From contig JAQTXB010000008.1 in assembly GCA_028688995.1 (NCBI GenBank), positions 1-64,000 of the forward strand: a stretch of 64,000 nt of DNA, read 5' to 3'. Both the position numbers and the translations under genes were made by a program. Source of the DNA: Aliarcobacter sp. (GTDB lineage: Bacteria; Campylobacterota; Campylobacteria; Campylobacterales; Arcobacteraceae). The notes below the pieces were generated by a model. It did not search any database and was not told the origin of the DNA. It saw nothing but the letters and a program-made list of their open reading frames with translations. Below are positions 8,727 through 17,115 of the stretch, piece after piece. Within the stretch, counting starts at the first letter, position 1. Every line of letters starts with the position of its first letter.

Positions 8727-9248
8727 TTATTCCTGAATAGTCCAGATTAGTTTTGAGGTTTCAAAGCCTAAACTTGGAAGTTTTTCTAAAATTTGATTTT
8801 TAGTTTTTTCATCTAATTTAGAAGTTCTTGATAAAATCCATAAATATTCTCTACTTGGTGTTCCAACAACTACATATTCATAATTTTTATCTAGAATTAA
8901 AACCCAATAATCTCCATAAAATGGTCTAAAAAAACTAACTTTTAATTTGCTATTGGTAATATCTGTGGCATACGCTCTTCCAAGTGCTTCACTATTTTCA
9001 TTTGTTGTGATTTTTGTACATCTATTTATTACTTTAATTGTCTCTTCATTTAACATCGAATAGTTTGCAGTAACATTTTTACAATCTTTTTCAAAGAAGT
9101 GTTCATATCTTGCTATTTCGTACCAAGTTCCTAAATATTTTTCTAAATCAACTTTTTCTACAGTTTGTAGAGGTGAATTTTTTGCGGAACATGCTGTAAA
9201 TAAATATGCTATTAAAATAATAGTTAGGAGTTTAAAAATATTTTTCAT
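8727..9248 (-). CDS. blc: Lipocalin-family outer membrane lipoprotein (Blc-like)
   Basis: 173 residues. The N-terminus is a lipoprotein signal peptide with lipobox LFTAC (Cys at residue 20). The lipocalin signature GTWYEIARYEHFFEK follows at about residues 40-54, with the paired FFRPFYGDYWVL and VGTPSREYLWILSR strands of the bacterial Blc type. Blc proteins bind fatty acids or lysophospholipids at the outer membrane under envelope stress. Length is normal for the family. It is first in a probable pair with the TIGR03643 gene. The symbol is given by family resemblance. Confidence 0.88.
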   Translation of the reverse strand: MKNIFKLLTIILIAYLFTACSAKNSPLQTVEKVDLEKYLGTWYEIARYEHFFEKDCKNVTANYSMLNEETIKVINRCTKITTNENSEALGRAYATDITNSKLKVSFFRPFYGDYWVLILDKNYEYVVVGTPSREYLWILSRTSKLDEKTKNQILEKLPSLGFETSKLIWTIQE

Positions 9249-9474
9249 GAAATAAATCCTTTTTATTTTAGTTTATAAGAAAAAACATTTTTTTAATATA
9301 TCTTTTATGTTACTTCATGAAATTTGTCAGATATTTCATTTTTTTTATAAGTACTACATATATCAAAAAAGACTACAATACAATATCTAGATAGAGAAAA
9401 TAATAGTAAAATGAATTATTAAAAAGTATATTGATTACATGAAATTTTGTGAGAATCATTAAGAAAGGTTCAAA

Positions 9475-9861
9475 ATGAGTATAAAAATATTTATAGTGAG
9501 TGCTTGTAGTGTTTTATCATTACAAGCTAGCGATGGGTTTAATAGTGAAGTAAGTCACTTTGCTGGTGGTGCTGTACTAGCTGGAGGAATTACTGCAGTT
9601 GTTGATCAGTATTATCCTGAATATAAATCTGAACGAGGAATGTTAGGATTTAAAATTAGTAGTGCAGCAGTTATTGTAGAACAAAGTATAGAATATGCCA
9701 TAAATGGAAATGCAAAAAGCCAATTGATGGATACTGCATCACATATTATTGGTTCAGCTTTGGGAGCTTATATTACAGATAAGTATATTTTATTACCTGT
9801 TTTAAAAAATTCTTCAACTGATGGAAAATATGTAGGATTGAATATTCAACACAATTTTTAG
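9475..9861 (+). CDS. Small exported protein, unknown function
   Basis: 128 residues. The first 18 residues look like a signal peptide with a probable cleavage after LQA. The mature part has a Gly/Ala-rich helix (HFAGGAVLAGGI), a possible amphipathic or membrane region near the centre, and a second Gly/Ala patch (HIIGSALGAYITD). The pattern is faintly like YfiM-type lipoproteins but lacks a lipobox; I do not assign a family. A good SD (AAAGG, 6 bases before ATG) supports the start. It is a single gene with 226 bases before it and 352 after it. Confidence 0.68.
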   Translation: MSIKIFIVSACSVLSLQASDGFNSEVSHFAGGAVLAGGITAVVDQYYPEYKSERGMLGFKISSAAVIVEQSIEYAINGNAKSQLMDTASHIIGSALGAYITDKYILLPVLKNSSTDGKYVGLNIQHNF

Positions 9862-10213
9862 ATAAAAAATAAAAAAAGATAGCTTATGAAAATATAAAAT
9901 CATTTATCCTATTTTTTTAATCAAAAAAGCAAAAAAATTCTAATTTTAAAAAAAAGAAAACATTTTGCTTTTTATGATTTATTATTCATCAAAACCAAAT
10001 TTATATATTTCACGTAATATTTAACTATACTTTGATGTATAGCACCAGACTTACTTTGATTCAAAATAAGCTAACGAATTGTTAACTTGAATAGATTCTA
10101 TAGAAATAAAAAGTTCCTTTGTATGTTTTATATGTTATTTGATATAAATAAATTAAGATATAAAATGTTAAAATCTAATGTATAATTGAAATAATAATAA
10201 TTAAAGGTAGAGA
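9862..10213. other. Gene-free AT-rich interval
   Basis: No open frame longer than about 15 codons on either strand. It contains a small inverted repeat CTATAC/GTATAG near 10024-10041 and, at its right end, the promoter and SD of the LRR gene. Nothing else is recognised. Confidence 0.6.
10181..10186 (+). promoter_or_regulatory. -10 box of the LRR gene
   Basis: Perfect TATAAT 27 bases before the ATG at 10214, with the SD AAAGG at 10203-10207 between them. No -35 is recognisable. Confidence 0.6.
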
Positions 10214-11713
10214 ATGAATAATCTCGCAGAAATCGAAAAGTGGCTTAAAGACCATTCAATAAATAATTATCTAATTTCAGAAGATTTTACTGTAACAGTT
10301 CAAGGTAATGTTAATTTAAATCAAAAATTAAGTGTTAAAAAATTACCAGTTAAATTTAAAACAGTAGATGGTTTTTTTGATATAAGTAATAATGGTTTAA
10401 TATCACTTGAAGGTTGTCCAAAAACAGTAACAGGTGGATTTTACTGTTCAAAAAATAATTTAGCTTCACTATTTGAAGGACCAACTGATGTTGGAGATTT
10501 TGACTGTTCTTTTAATCAATTAAAAAATTTATCTTATGCCCCAAAAGAAGTTAAGGGAAATTTTGATTGTTCTAATAATGAAATAAATTCTATTAAAGGT
10601 ATGCCAAGAACAATTAAAGGTTTTTTTAAATGCTCAAATAATAAATTAGCCACATTAAAAGGTGGACCAAAATATATAGAAACAAAGTTTGACTGTTCAG
10701 ATAATCAAATTGAAAGATTAAATGGAGGACCAGTTTCTGTTGGAAATGATTATGTTTGTATTAGAAATAATTTAACAGATTTAGATGGTGTTGCAGATGA
10801 AATTGGTTGGGATTTAATTACTGATATTAGATTAAACCATGTTACAAGTACTTTTAATGAAGAAGAAAAAACATGGAGATATAAAGGTAGTGAAGTTGTT
10901 TCACACATTTATAAACCTATTGTTGCTCTTACAAATGTTGATGACATTAGCAGATGGCTTAGAAAACACGAGATTAAAAATTTTACAATTCTAAAAGATA
11001 ATTCAGTAAATGTTCATGGTGATGTAAAATTAGCTGATAAATTGGCAAACTTATTAAAATTACCATTAAACTTTAATGTTATTGAGGGTGATTTTGATAT
11101 AGGGGATAATGAATTAACTTCACTTGAGGGAAGTCCTAAAAAAGTTTTAGGAAGTTTCATGGCCCATAAAAATGAAATACATTCATTAAAAGGTGGACCA
11201 AAAGAAGTTGGTGGAAGTTTTGTTATTTTACATAATAATATTACATCACTAGAATTTTCTCCTTCTTTAGTAAAAGAAGATTTTATTTGTTCACATAATC
11301 CTTTGAAAGATTTAGATGGAATAAATACTGTACTTGGATATATTTTTACAGGAGTTCATGTACCAAATATAAAATGTCAAAAATATGTTTATAAAGGTAT
11401 CACAACATATAAATATCCAGCTGATTTAGTTATGAAATATTTAGAAAAACAATATATTTCTTTAACTGATGAAGAAAAAGCTTTTGAAGAGACAAGAAAA
11501 AATCTTGAAAATGTTATTTCAAAAATGCTCGAACAATCTACTTTGTCACAAGAGATGATTAATGATAACCTTATTAAGAATTTAACAAAATATCGTTTAG
11601 ATGAATTAAAAGAGAAAGTTTTATTGGTTAAATATCCTCCTGAAGATGATACAAGAATGAAGCATTTAACAGAAGATGAAATTATGAGATTAGCATTTGA
11701 AAAAGAGATTTAA
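10214..11713 (+). CDS. Leucine-rich-repeat-like protein with internal duplication
   Basis: 499 residues with no signal peptide or membrane segment, so probably cytoplasmic. It consists of repeats of about 20-21 residues of the form P-x-x-V-x-G-x-F-x-C-S-x-N-x-L-x-S-L-x-G, a leucine-rich-repeat variant of the kind I recall from large phages and scattered bacteria. Two blocks occur, each with the same cap (xxIxxWLxxHxIxN, then a VxVxGxVxL strand). Block 1 (about residues 2-235) holds 7 repeats; block 2 (about 240-410) holds 4. Both end with a YKG...P/V-x-V segment. A charged helical tail follows (about 420-499). Function unknown; such surfaces usually bind proteins. Isolated by a gene-free gap upstream, possibly acquired. 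Confidence 0.82.
   Translation: MNNLAEIEKWLKDHSINNYLISEDFTVTVQGNVNLNQKLSVKKLPVKFKTVDGFFDISNNGLISLEGCPKTVTGGFYCSKNNLASLFEGPTDVGDFDCSFNQLKNLSYAPKEVKGNFDCSNNEINSIKGMPRTIKGFFKCSNNKLATLKGGPKYIETKFDCSDNQIERLNGGPVSVGNDYVCIRNNLTDLDGVADEIGWDLITDIRLNHVTSTFNEEEKTWRYKGSEVVSHIYKPIVALTNVDDISRWLRKHEIKNFTILKDNSVNVHGDVKLADKLANLLKLPLNFNVIEGDFDIGDNELTSLEGSPKKVLGSFMAHKNEIHSLKGGPKEVGGSFVILHNNITSLEFSPSLVKEDFICSHNPLKDLDGINTVLGYIFTGVHVPNIKCQKYVYKGITTYKYPADLVMKYLEKQYISLTDEEKAFEETRKNLENVISKMLEQSTLSQEMINDNLIKNLTKYRLDELKEKVLLVKYPPEDDTRMKHLTEDEIMRLAFEKEI
10217..11440 (+). repeat. Intragenic duplication plus about eleven LRR units
   Basis: Codon blocks about 10217-10915 and about 10931-11440 encode homologous modules that align along their caps, repeats and terminal YKG segment, differing by about three repeat units. 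Within each module the 60-63-base units encode the N-x-L-x-S-L-x-G-x-P pattern. The copies have diverged at the protein level, so the duplication is not recent. Confidence 0.75.
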
Positions 11714-11748
11714 GAGCTTAAATTAAGTCTTAAATAGATTTTTTAAGA

Positions 11749-11754
11749 TATAAT
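11749..11754 (+). promoter_or_regulatory. -10 box of ybiT
   Basis: Perfect TATAAT 48 bases before the ATG at 11803. GGAGAG lies just before the start codon as SD. Confidence 0.55.
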
Positions 11755-11802
11755 CGCGAAATCAATACATGAATAAATAAAATAAATGGAGAGAATTATA
11801 AT

Positions 11803-13395
11803 ATGGTTCAAACTGTCAATCTTAAAAAAGCTTTCGGTGCTAGAGTTTTATTTCAAGATATAAATTTAAAATTAGATACTGGTAAGCGATATGGTTTAAT
11901 CGGTGCAAATGGTGCTGGGAAAACTACATTCTTAAAAATATTATCAGGACAAGAAGAAGCAACTGAAGGTGAAGTACAAGTTCAAAATGGTAAAAAAGTA
12001 GGTACATTATCACAAAATCAATTTGCCTATGAAAACAACACAATTTTTGATGCTGTACTTTTAGGAAACAAAAGATTACATGATGCAGTAAAAGAAAAAG
12101 AAGAACTTTATATGAGTCCTGAGTTTACTGATGAAATAAACGATAGACTTGCTGAACTTGAGATTATTTGTTGTGAAGAAGATCCAACTTATGAATATGA
12201 TGTAAAAATCACAAGAATTTTAGAGGATTTAGGATTTCCAGCTTCATCTCATCAAGATTTAATGAGTACATTAACAGGTGGAAATAAATTCAAAGTTTTA
12301 TTAGCACAAGTTTTATATCCAAAACCAGATGTTCTATTTTTAGATGAGCCTACAAATAACTTAGATATTGCAACTATTGGTTGGTTAGAAAATCAATTAC
12401 AACACCATGATGGAACAATGGTAGTTATCTCTCACGATAGACACTTCTTAAATGCTGTTTGTACTCACATCTTAGATGTAGATTTTAAACAAATTAGAGA
12501 ATTTACTGGAACTTATGATGACTGGTATATTGCTTCAACATTAATTGCAAAACAAAATGAAAAAGATGTTAATAAAAAACTAAAAGAAAAAGATGAATTA
12601 GAAAAATTCATCGCTAGATTTAGTGCAAATGCTTCGAAAGCAAAACAAGCAACTTCTAGACAAAAACAACTTGACAAACTTGATGTTGGTGCAATTCAAG
12701 TATCAAGCAGACGTGATCCATCAATTATATTTAAACAAAAAAGAGAAGTTGGAAAAGAGTTATTAACTGTTAAAAATATCTCTAAAGCTTATGATGGAAA
12801 TGTTGTTTTAGATAATATCAATTTTACTGTTGAAAAAGGTGATAAAATTGCTTTAATTGGAACAAATGGTATTGGTAAAACTACACTTTGTGAAATCTTA
12901 GAAGGTAATTTACAAGCTGATAGTGGAGAAGTTTTATGGGGTGCAACTATTCAAAACTCTTATTTTCCACAAAATGCAACTGATATAATTGAAGGTGATA
13001 TTACTCTTTATGATTGGTTAAGAAACTGTGATAGAGATGCTGATATTTCTGAAATTAGAAATTGTCTTGGAAGAATGTTATTTAACGGTCAAGAGCAAGA
13101 GAAAAAAGTAAACTCATGTTCAGGGGGAGAAAAACACAGAATGATGCTTTCTAAAATCATGTTAGAACAAGGAAATTTCTTAGTTCTAGATGAACCTACA
13201 AATCACTTAGACTTAGAAGCAATTATTGCTTTAGGTGAGGGATTATTAGAATATGCTGGTTCTGTAATTTGTGTATCGCACGATAGGGAATTATTAGATG
13301 CATTTGCTAATAGAATTATTGAAATTCAACCAGGTGGAACGATAGTTGATTTCAAAGGAACTTATGAGGAATATATTGAGTCTAAAGAGGCTTAA
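11803..13395 (+). CDS. ybiT: ABC-F translation factor YbiT
   Basis: 530 residues, the same length as E. coli YbiT. Two ATP-binding domains on one chain with no membrane part: Walker A GANGAGKTT (about residue 38) and GTNGIGKTT (about 352), Walker B LFLDEPTNNLD and LVLDEPTNHLD, and switch ISHDRHFLN. The linker contains the FSANASKAKQATSR segment, matched closely in YbiT. The first signature motif is LTGGN instead of LSGGE, while the second is CSGGE. ABC-F proteins act at the ribosomal E site to rescue or regulate translation. A strong bidirectional terminator follows. Confidence 0.94.
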   Translation: MVQTVNLKKAFGARVLFQDINLKLDTGKRYGLIGANGAGKTTFLKILSGQEEATEGEVQVQNGKKVGTLSQNQFAYENNTIFDAVLLGNKRLHDAVKEKEELYMSPEFTDEINDRLAELEIICCEEDPTYEYDVKITRILEDLGFPASSHQDLMSTLTGGNKFKVLLAQVLYPKPDVLFLDEPTNNLDIATIGWLENQLQHHDGTMVVISHDRHFLNAVCTHILDVDFKQIREFTGTYDDWYIASTLIAKQNEKDVNKKLKEKDELEKFIARFSANASKAKQATSRQKQLDKLDVGAIQVSSRRDPSIIFKQKREVGKELLTVKNISKAYDGNVVLDNINFTVEKGDKIALIGTNGIGKTTLCEILEGNLQADSGEVLWGATIQNSYFPQNATDIIEGDITLYDWLRNCDRDADISEIRNCLGRMLFNGQEQEKKVNSCSGGEKHRMMLSKIMLEQGNFLVLDEPTNHLDLEAIIALGEGLLEYAGSVICVSHDRELLDAFANRIIEIQPGGTIVDFKGTYEEYIESKEA

Positions 13396-13420
13396 TATAT
13401 TTTATTTAGTTATGAAATAA

Positions 13421-13455
13421 AAAAGGGGAAGATTTTAAAATCTTCCCCTTTTTTT
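13421..13455. terminator. Bidirectional intrinsic terminator between ybiT and the thioesterase
   Basis: AAAAGGGGAAGATTTT is directly followed by its own reverse complement, with an A tract on the left and a T tract on the right, so it can terminate both converging genes (ends at 13395 and 13471). Confidence 0.9.
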
Positions 13456-13470
13456 ATAGCTAAAGAATGA

Positions 13471-13944
13471 TTATTTAGAGTGTCTTGAAGACATTCTAAT
13501 TTCTCTTCTTTGAATAGCATCGTTATATCTTCTTTTGTCATCTTCAGTAACTAAATCTAATTTAGGAACTGGTGCTGGTTTACCAGCTTCATCAACAGCA
13601 ATCATTGTAAAATAACAAACATTTGTATTTTTGATTGTATGGTCTTTAATATCTTCAGAAATTACTTTAATACCAATTTCCATAGATGTTCTTCCCGTGT
13701 AATTTACAGAGGCATGAAAAGTAACAAGTGAACCGATTTTAATTGGATCTTTAAATAAAACCATGTCAACTGATAATGTTACTGCATACATACCTGTATA
13801 TCTTGCTGCACATGCGTATGCAACGTGATCTAACATTTTTAAAATTTCACCACCGTGAACATTTTTCCCAGAAAAATTTGCTTTATCAGGAGTCATTAAC
13901 ATAGTCATTGTAAGAGATTTTTCTCTTTTTATTTCTTCACTCAT
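13471..13944 (-). CDS. Hotdog-fold acyl-CoA thioesterase (YciA type)
   Basis: 157 residues. The hotdog signature of the acyl-CoA hydrolase group is visible: MLMTPDKANFSGKNVHGGEILKM with the catalytic-type Asp in LDHVAYACA, then VDMVLFKDPIKIG and a C-terminal TNVCYFTMIAVDE strand. The family cleaves acyl-CoA thioesters of varied chain length; YciA and the Campylobacter/Helicobacter homologues are close relatives from memory. It converges on ybiT with a shared terminator, and stands alone otherwise. Confidence 0.88.
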   Translation of the reverse strand: MSEEIKREKSLTMTMLMTPDKANFSGKNVHGGEILKMLDHVAYACAARYTGMYAVTLSVDMVLFKDPIKIGSLVTFHASVNYTGRTSMEIGIKVISEDIKDHTIKNTNVCYFTMIAVDEAGKPAPVPKLDLVTEDDKRRYNDAIQRREIRMSSRHSK

Positions 13945-14069
13945 TTTTTTACCTTATACTTATTGAAATATGAGACATTATAAAATAAAATAGTAGGAAG
14001 CGCGTAGCAATTTAGTAAAATAGGGTAATAGTTTATAAAAACATAGAAAAAAGTAACATTTTTTCTATA

Positions 14070-14741
14070 TTAAAAACTTTTATTTAGTATTTTAAAGTAT
14101 TCTTCTCTATTTATTTCATAGGCTCCCAAACTTGCTAGATGGTCATTATAAACTTGACAGTCTATAAGTTCTATACCGTTTTTTTGGGCTTGTTGGCAAA
14201 GATGATAAAAAGCTACTTTTGAAGCATCTGTAACTTTTGCAAACATACTTTCACCACAAAAAATATTACCAATTAAAAGTCCATAAAGTCCTCCAACTAA
14301 TTCATCATTTAAATAACATTCAATGCTAAAAGCAATATCTAAATTATGTAAATTTGTATACACTTGAATAAACTCTTCACTAATCCAAGTGCTATTCTCA
14401 TGTTTTCTTTTTATTTCTGAACATGCACGAATAACAGCTTCAAAGTTTTCATTTGATTTTATTATAAAACCTTTATTATGTATTGACTTTTTAAGGCTTT
14501 TTGATATTTTCATCTCATTTGGTTTTAGAACCATTCTTTTTTGTGGACTAAACCAATGAATATAATTATAGTCATCAATATACCAAGGGAAAATCCCATT
14601 TTCATAGGCATTAATTAATCTTTGAGGATGAAAATCGCCACCAACAGCAACTAAGTCATCTTTCATCATGTCAAGAGTAGGAAAATCAAAGTTGTTTTCA
14701 TCTAATAAATATATTTTATTTTTTTTATCAAGTAGTTTCAT
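14070..14741 (-). CDS. aat: Leucyl/phenylalanyl-tRNA-protein transferase
   Basis: 223 residues. The family hallmarks are present: VAVGGDFHPQRLINAYENGI, the FPWY segment, WFSPQKRMVL, and the C-terminal ELIDCQVYNDHLASLGA block. Aat attaches Leu or Phe to proteins with N-terminal Arg or Lys, making them N-degron substrates for ClpS/ClpAP. Length and motif order are normal. It is divergent from rsuA, 63 bases apart. Confidence 0.95.
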   Translation of the reverse strand: MKLLDKKNKIYLLDENNFDFPTLDMMKDDLVAVGGDFHPQRLINAYENGIFPWYIDDYNYIHWFSPQKRMVLKPNEMKISKSLKKSIHNKGFIIKSNENFEAVIRACSEIKRKHENSTWISEEFIQVYTNLHNLDIAFSIECYLNDELVGGLYGLLIGNIFCGESMFAKVTDASKVAFYHLCQQAQKNGIELIDCQVYNDHLASLGAYEINREEYFKILNKSF

Positions 14742-14804
14742 ATTTGTATTTTATTGAAAAAAATGTTAATATCCGAGCAATTTAAAAGAAAAAGTTAGGA
14801 ATTT

Positions 14805-15491
14805 ATGGGAAATAGTTATAAAAGAGTTGATGCACATCTATCAAGTTTAGGTTATTGCACAAGAAGTGAAGCGAAGAAATTTTTAAGAATTTATGAACTT
14901 TATGTAAAAGATACAAGAGTTTTTGACCCTTCAATAAAAGCTTATCACAATGATATAAAAGTAAATAATGAGCAACTTGACCCTGAAACAATTACTATTT
15001 TACTAAATAAACCCTCAGGATTTATCTGCTCACACAACGATGCTGGAAGTTTAATTTATGCCTTAATTCCTAATAGATGGAATAGAAGAAATCCAAAAAT
15101 TGCTACCATTGGAAGACTTGATGTTGATACAACTGGAGCTATTATTTTAACTGATGATGGAGCTTTAAATCATAAATTATCAAGTCCAAAAAGTGATGTT
15201 TCAAAAGTTTATGAAGCAACTTTAGCCGTTCCTCTAAATGGTGAAGAAAAAGAGATTTTTGCAAGTGGAGAATTGATGTTAAATGGTGAAAAAAAACCAT
15301 TACTTCCAGCAACTCTTGAAGTTTTAGGGGAAACTCATGTAAGATTAGAAATCTGTGAGGGGAAATATCATCAAGTAAAAAGAATGTTTGCTGCTGTTGG
15401 AAATAGGGTATTAACACTTCATAGGGTTAGTTTTGGTGGATTTACAGTAGAAGATTTAAAAGAGGGTGAGTATAAGTTTATAGAACTTTAA
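14805..15491 (+). CDS. rsuA: 16S rRNA pseudouridine synthase RsuA
   Basis: 228 residues. An N-terminal S4-like RNA-binding domain (about residues 1-55, including YCTRSEAKKFL) precedes the RsuA/RluB/E/F catalytic domain, whose GRLDVDTTG motif carries the catalytic Asp, and the later KYHQVKRMFAAVGN block. RsuA makes pseudouridine 516 in 16S rRNA; RluB/E/F family alternatives are less likely given the short length. SD AGGA 6 bases before ATG. Its 3' end overlaps a possible small gene on the other strand. Confidence 0.9.
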   Translation: MGNSYKRVDAHLSSLGYCTRSEAKKFLRIYELYVKDTRVFDPSIKAYHNDIKVNNEQLDPETITILLNKPSGFICSHNDAGSLIYALIPNRWNRRNPKIATIGRLDVDTTGAIILTDDGALNHKLSSPKSDVSKVYEATLAVPLNGEEKEIFASGELMLNGEKKPLLPATLEVLGETHVRLEICEGKYHQVKRMFAAVGNRVLTLHRVSFGGFTVEDLKEGEYKFIEL

Positions 15492-15640
15492 CACTCATCT
15501 TTTTTTGTAACATTTAGACCTTGTTTAGTCATTTGGTCTATTTGTTTTTGGTTTAGAGTTAAATACCTTATTATTTTTCCATCCCAAACAATACAAGGGA
15601 AAGTCTCTTTTATAAATAGTTTTTTTATTTTTTGAAACAT
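15488..15640 (-). CDS. Possible 50-residue protein of unknown function
   Basis: An ORF of 50 codons running from ATG at 15640 to TAA at 15488, convergent with rsuA and overlapping its end by 4 bases. The product is basic at the N-terminus, contains FPCIVWDGK near residues 14-22 and ends in Cys. It fills the gap between rsuA and the HAD gene and would be 19 bases downstream of it in the next operon position only if read separately. The SD is weak (GGA). The spacing and codon choice look like a gene, but the evidence is modest. Confidence 0.42.
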   Translation of the reverse strand: MFQKIKKLFIKETFPCIVWDGKIIRYLTLNQKQIDQMTKQGLNVTKKDEC

Positions 15641-15659
15641 TTTTTATAATCCAAAAAAA

Positions 15660-16283
15660 TTATTTGAACTTATCAAATATTCTTTTTTCTAGCTCTTCAA
15701 CAGTTTCAATAGCATCTTTTTCATGATTTGAGAAACCCCAATTTACTAAAACAGAATCAACACCTGCATTTGTAGCTGCCATTATATCTTTATGAGAATC
15801 ACCAATTAATTGTGCATTAAAATTTGAAACATTATGAATATCTAAAATTTTATTTACCATTTCAGGATGTGGTTTTGGATTTTTTACACTATCATAACCT
15901 AAAATTGTTTTAAAATGATGACCAAGTCCCACATGATTAAGCATTTTATGGGCATATTGCGAATTTGCATTGGTTGCAACTGCTAGAATAAAATCATTTT
16001 TTAAACTTTCAAGTAATTTAGAAATACCATCGTAAACAACTAAATCGCTTAAACAGTGTTCATTGTAATACTCTTCAAAAAGTTTTGTTTGTTGTTGTGT
16101 AAACTCTTTTGTTCCATAAAAAAATTCAGCAGAATTTATAGATGGGTCATTAACTTTTTCTAAAATATAGTTTTTTTCTAATTTCTCAAAACCTAGATTA
16201 ACTCTCACATAATTTATTGTATTTGTTATAGCAAAACCGCTATCTATGAGTGTTCCATCCATATCAAACATTATCAAACGCAT
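15660..16283 (-). CDS. HAD-superfamily phosphatase (phosphoglycolate phosphatase-like)
   Basis: 207 residues. The four HAD motifs are present: DMDGTLIDS (nucleophile D8 and acid D10), a Thr in AVATNANS, the Lys in KNPKPHPEM and the acidic GDSHKDIMAA. A helical C1 cap lies between motif I and II (about residues 15-80), as in Gph, PgmB and PpaX. It is probably a phosphoglycolate or sugar phosphatase; the substrate is not determined. Transcribed alone from a divergent region shared with the candidate small RNA. Confidence 0.88.
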   Translation of the reverse strand: MRLIMFDMDGTLIDSGFAITNTINYVRVNLGFEKLEKNYILEKVNDPSINSAEFFYGTKEFTQQQTKLFEEYYNEHCLSDLVVYDGISKLLESLKNDFILAVATNANSQYAHKMLNHVGLGHHFKTILGYDSVKNPKPHPEMVNKILDIHNVSNFNAQLIGDSHKDIMAATNAGVDSVLVNWGFSNHEKDAIETVEELEKRIFDKFK

Positions 16284-16317
16284 AAATATTAAATCCTTAT
16301 TTATTATATTAATTAGT

Positions 16318-16323
16318 ATTATA
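16318..16323 (-). promoter_or_regulatory. -10 box of the HAD phosphatase
   Basis: TATAAT on the minus strand, 34 bases before the ATG at 16283, with AAGGA just before the start codon. Confidence 0.5.
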
Positions 16324-16407
16324 TTCTTTAAATTCTAAAGTAAGATTAAAAAAAATGAAAAAAAGTAATTAAAGAGGATAACTTTTATCTTAATTTAATA
16401 ATTGAAT

Positions 16408-16416
16408 TGCTAAAAT
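16408..16416 (+). promoter_or_regulatory. Extended -10 promoter of the candidate small RNA
   Basis: TGCTAAAAT matches the extended -10 consensus TGnTATAAT with one mismatch. Its predicted start site (about 16423) falls exactly at the first base of a stem-loop. Confidence 0.45.
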
Positions 16417-16422
16417 TACTTT

Positions 16423-16536
16423 CATAGGATATTTATATTAAATCCTCCTACTACTAAATACATTTATTTGGTATCCTATACACTAAAATAGATTTAAAAC
16501 ATGGCTTCGTAAATTCCCGTACGAAGCCTTTTTTTT
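16423..16536 (+). ncRNA. Candidate structured small RNA with an anti-SD loop
   Basis: Two hairpins in series with no ORF. Hairpin 1 has arms ATAGGATA (16424-16431) and TATCCTAT (16472-16479), and its loop exposes TCCTCCT (16443-16449), complementary to Shine-Dalgarno sequences. Hairpin 2 is a strong intrinsic terminator (16503-16536). No protein gene on this strand lies upstream for that terminator to serve, and a plausible promoter precedes hairpin 1. The predicted RNA is about 114 nt. It does not resemble 4.5S RNA, 6S RNA, tmRNA or RNase P. A CU-rich single-stranded loop is a hallmark of some Helicobacter and Campylobacter regulatory RNAs; that analogy is inference. Confidence 0.5.
16503..16536 (+). 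terminator. Intrinsic terminator of the candidate small RNA
   Basis: GGCTTCGTA and TACGAAGCC form a perfect 9-bp stem around an 8-base loop, followed by eight T residues. It faces the plus strand and lies 35 bases before the -10 box of the next gene. Confidence 0.88.
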
Positions 16537-16570
16537 GCCTAAAATAAACTAAAATTTATATTCAAATGAC

Positions 16571-16576
16571 TATAAT
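16571..16576 (+). promoter_or_regulatory. -10 box of the NosL-like gene
   Basis: Perfect TATAAT 23 bases before the ATG at 16600; SD TGGAG at 16589-16593 region. Confidence 0.55.
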
Positions 16577-16599
16577 AGCGATTCTATTTTGGAGTTTCA

Positions 16600-17115
16600 A
16601 TGAAAAAAATCTTACCACTTATCACATTAATCATAATCATTGCAGTAATAATAATTATATTTTTATCTATGTCAAATAAAAAACAGATGGTTGTTTTAAA
16701 AGAAGGAAATAGTAATCAAACACCACTTGAGATTATTCTTGGTAAATATCAAGATAGTGATTGTGGAATGATTATTGATAAAATGGACTTTGTATCACAA
16801 GTTGTAGCACCTGATGGAAAAACTTGGTTTTTTCATGACCATGGTGGAATGGCAAATTGGCTAAAAGATAAACCATTTAAAGATAGTGCAAAAATTTGGG
16901 TTATGAGTAAAGATACAAAAAAATATATAGATGGAAGAAGTGCTTGGTATTCAAGAACTGATTTAACTCCAATGGGTTATGGATTTGGAGCTTATGAAAA
17001 TAAACAAGATAGTTTTATAAGTTTTGAAGAGATGGGTTTAAAAATGTTAAGAAATGAGAGTCTTAGAAATCCTTATATCAAAAAAGAGTTGTTAGGAAAT
17101 AATGGAAACAATTAG
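16600..17115 (+). CDS. NosL-like membrane-anchored metal-binding protein
   Basis: 171 residues. A single hydrophobic anchor (about residues 5-24) is followed by a periplasmic domain with DCGM (C55-G56-M57), the copper-site motif of NosL proteins, and FFHDHGGM (H79, H81, M84), then WYSRTDLTPMGYGFGAYE, also NosL-like. NosL delivers Cu(I) to nitrous oxide reductase; here there is no nos gene nearby, so a copper chaperone for another enzyme is as likely. Unlike typical NosL it lacks a lipobox. It overlaps the following TauE/SafE gene by 14 bases, so the two are translationally coupled. Confidence 0.78.
   Translation: MKKILPLITLIIIIAVIIIIFLSMSNKKQMVVLKEGNSNQTPLEIILGKYQDSDCGMIIDKMDFVSQVVAPDGKTWFFHDHGGMANWLKDKPFKDSAKIWVMSKDTKKYIDGRSAWYSRTDLTPMGYGFGAYENKQDSFISFEEMGLKMLRNESLRNPYIKKELLGNNGNN

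Noticed and set aside
9420..9475. Fur box near TGAGAATCATTA ahead of the 9475 gene
   Set aside because: Only a half-site resembles the consensus, and AT-rich sequence gives such matches by chance.
9862..10213. Attachment site or insertion sequence remnant beside the LRR gene
   Set aside because: No direct repeats, integrase, transposase or tRNA end was found at either side.
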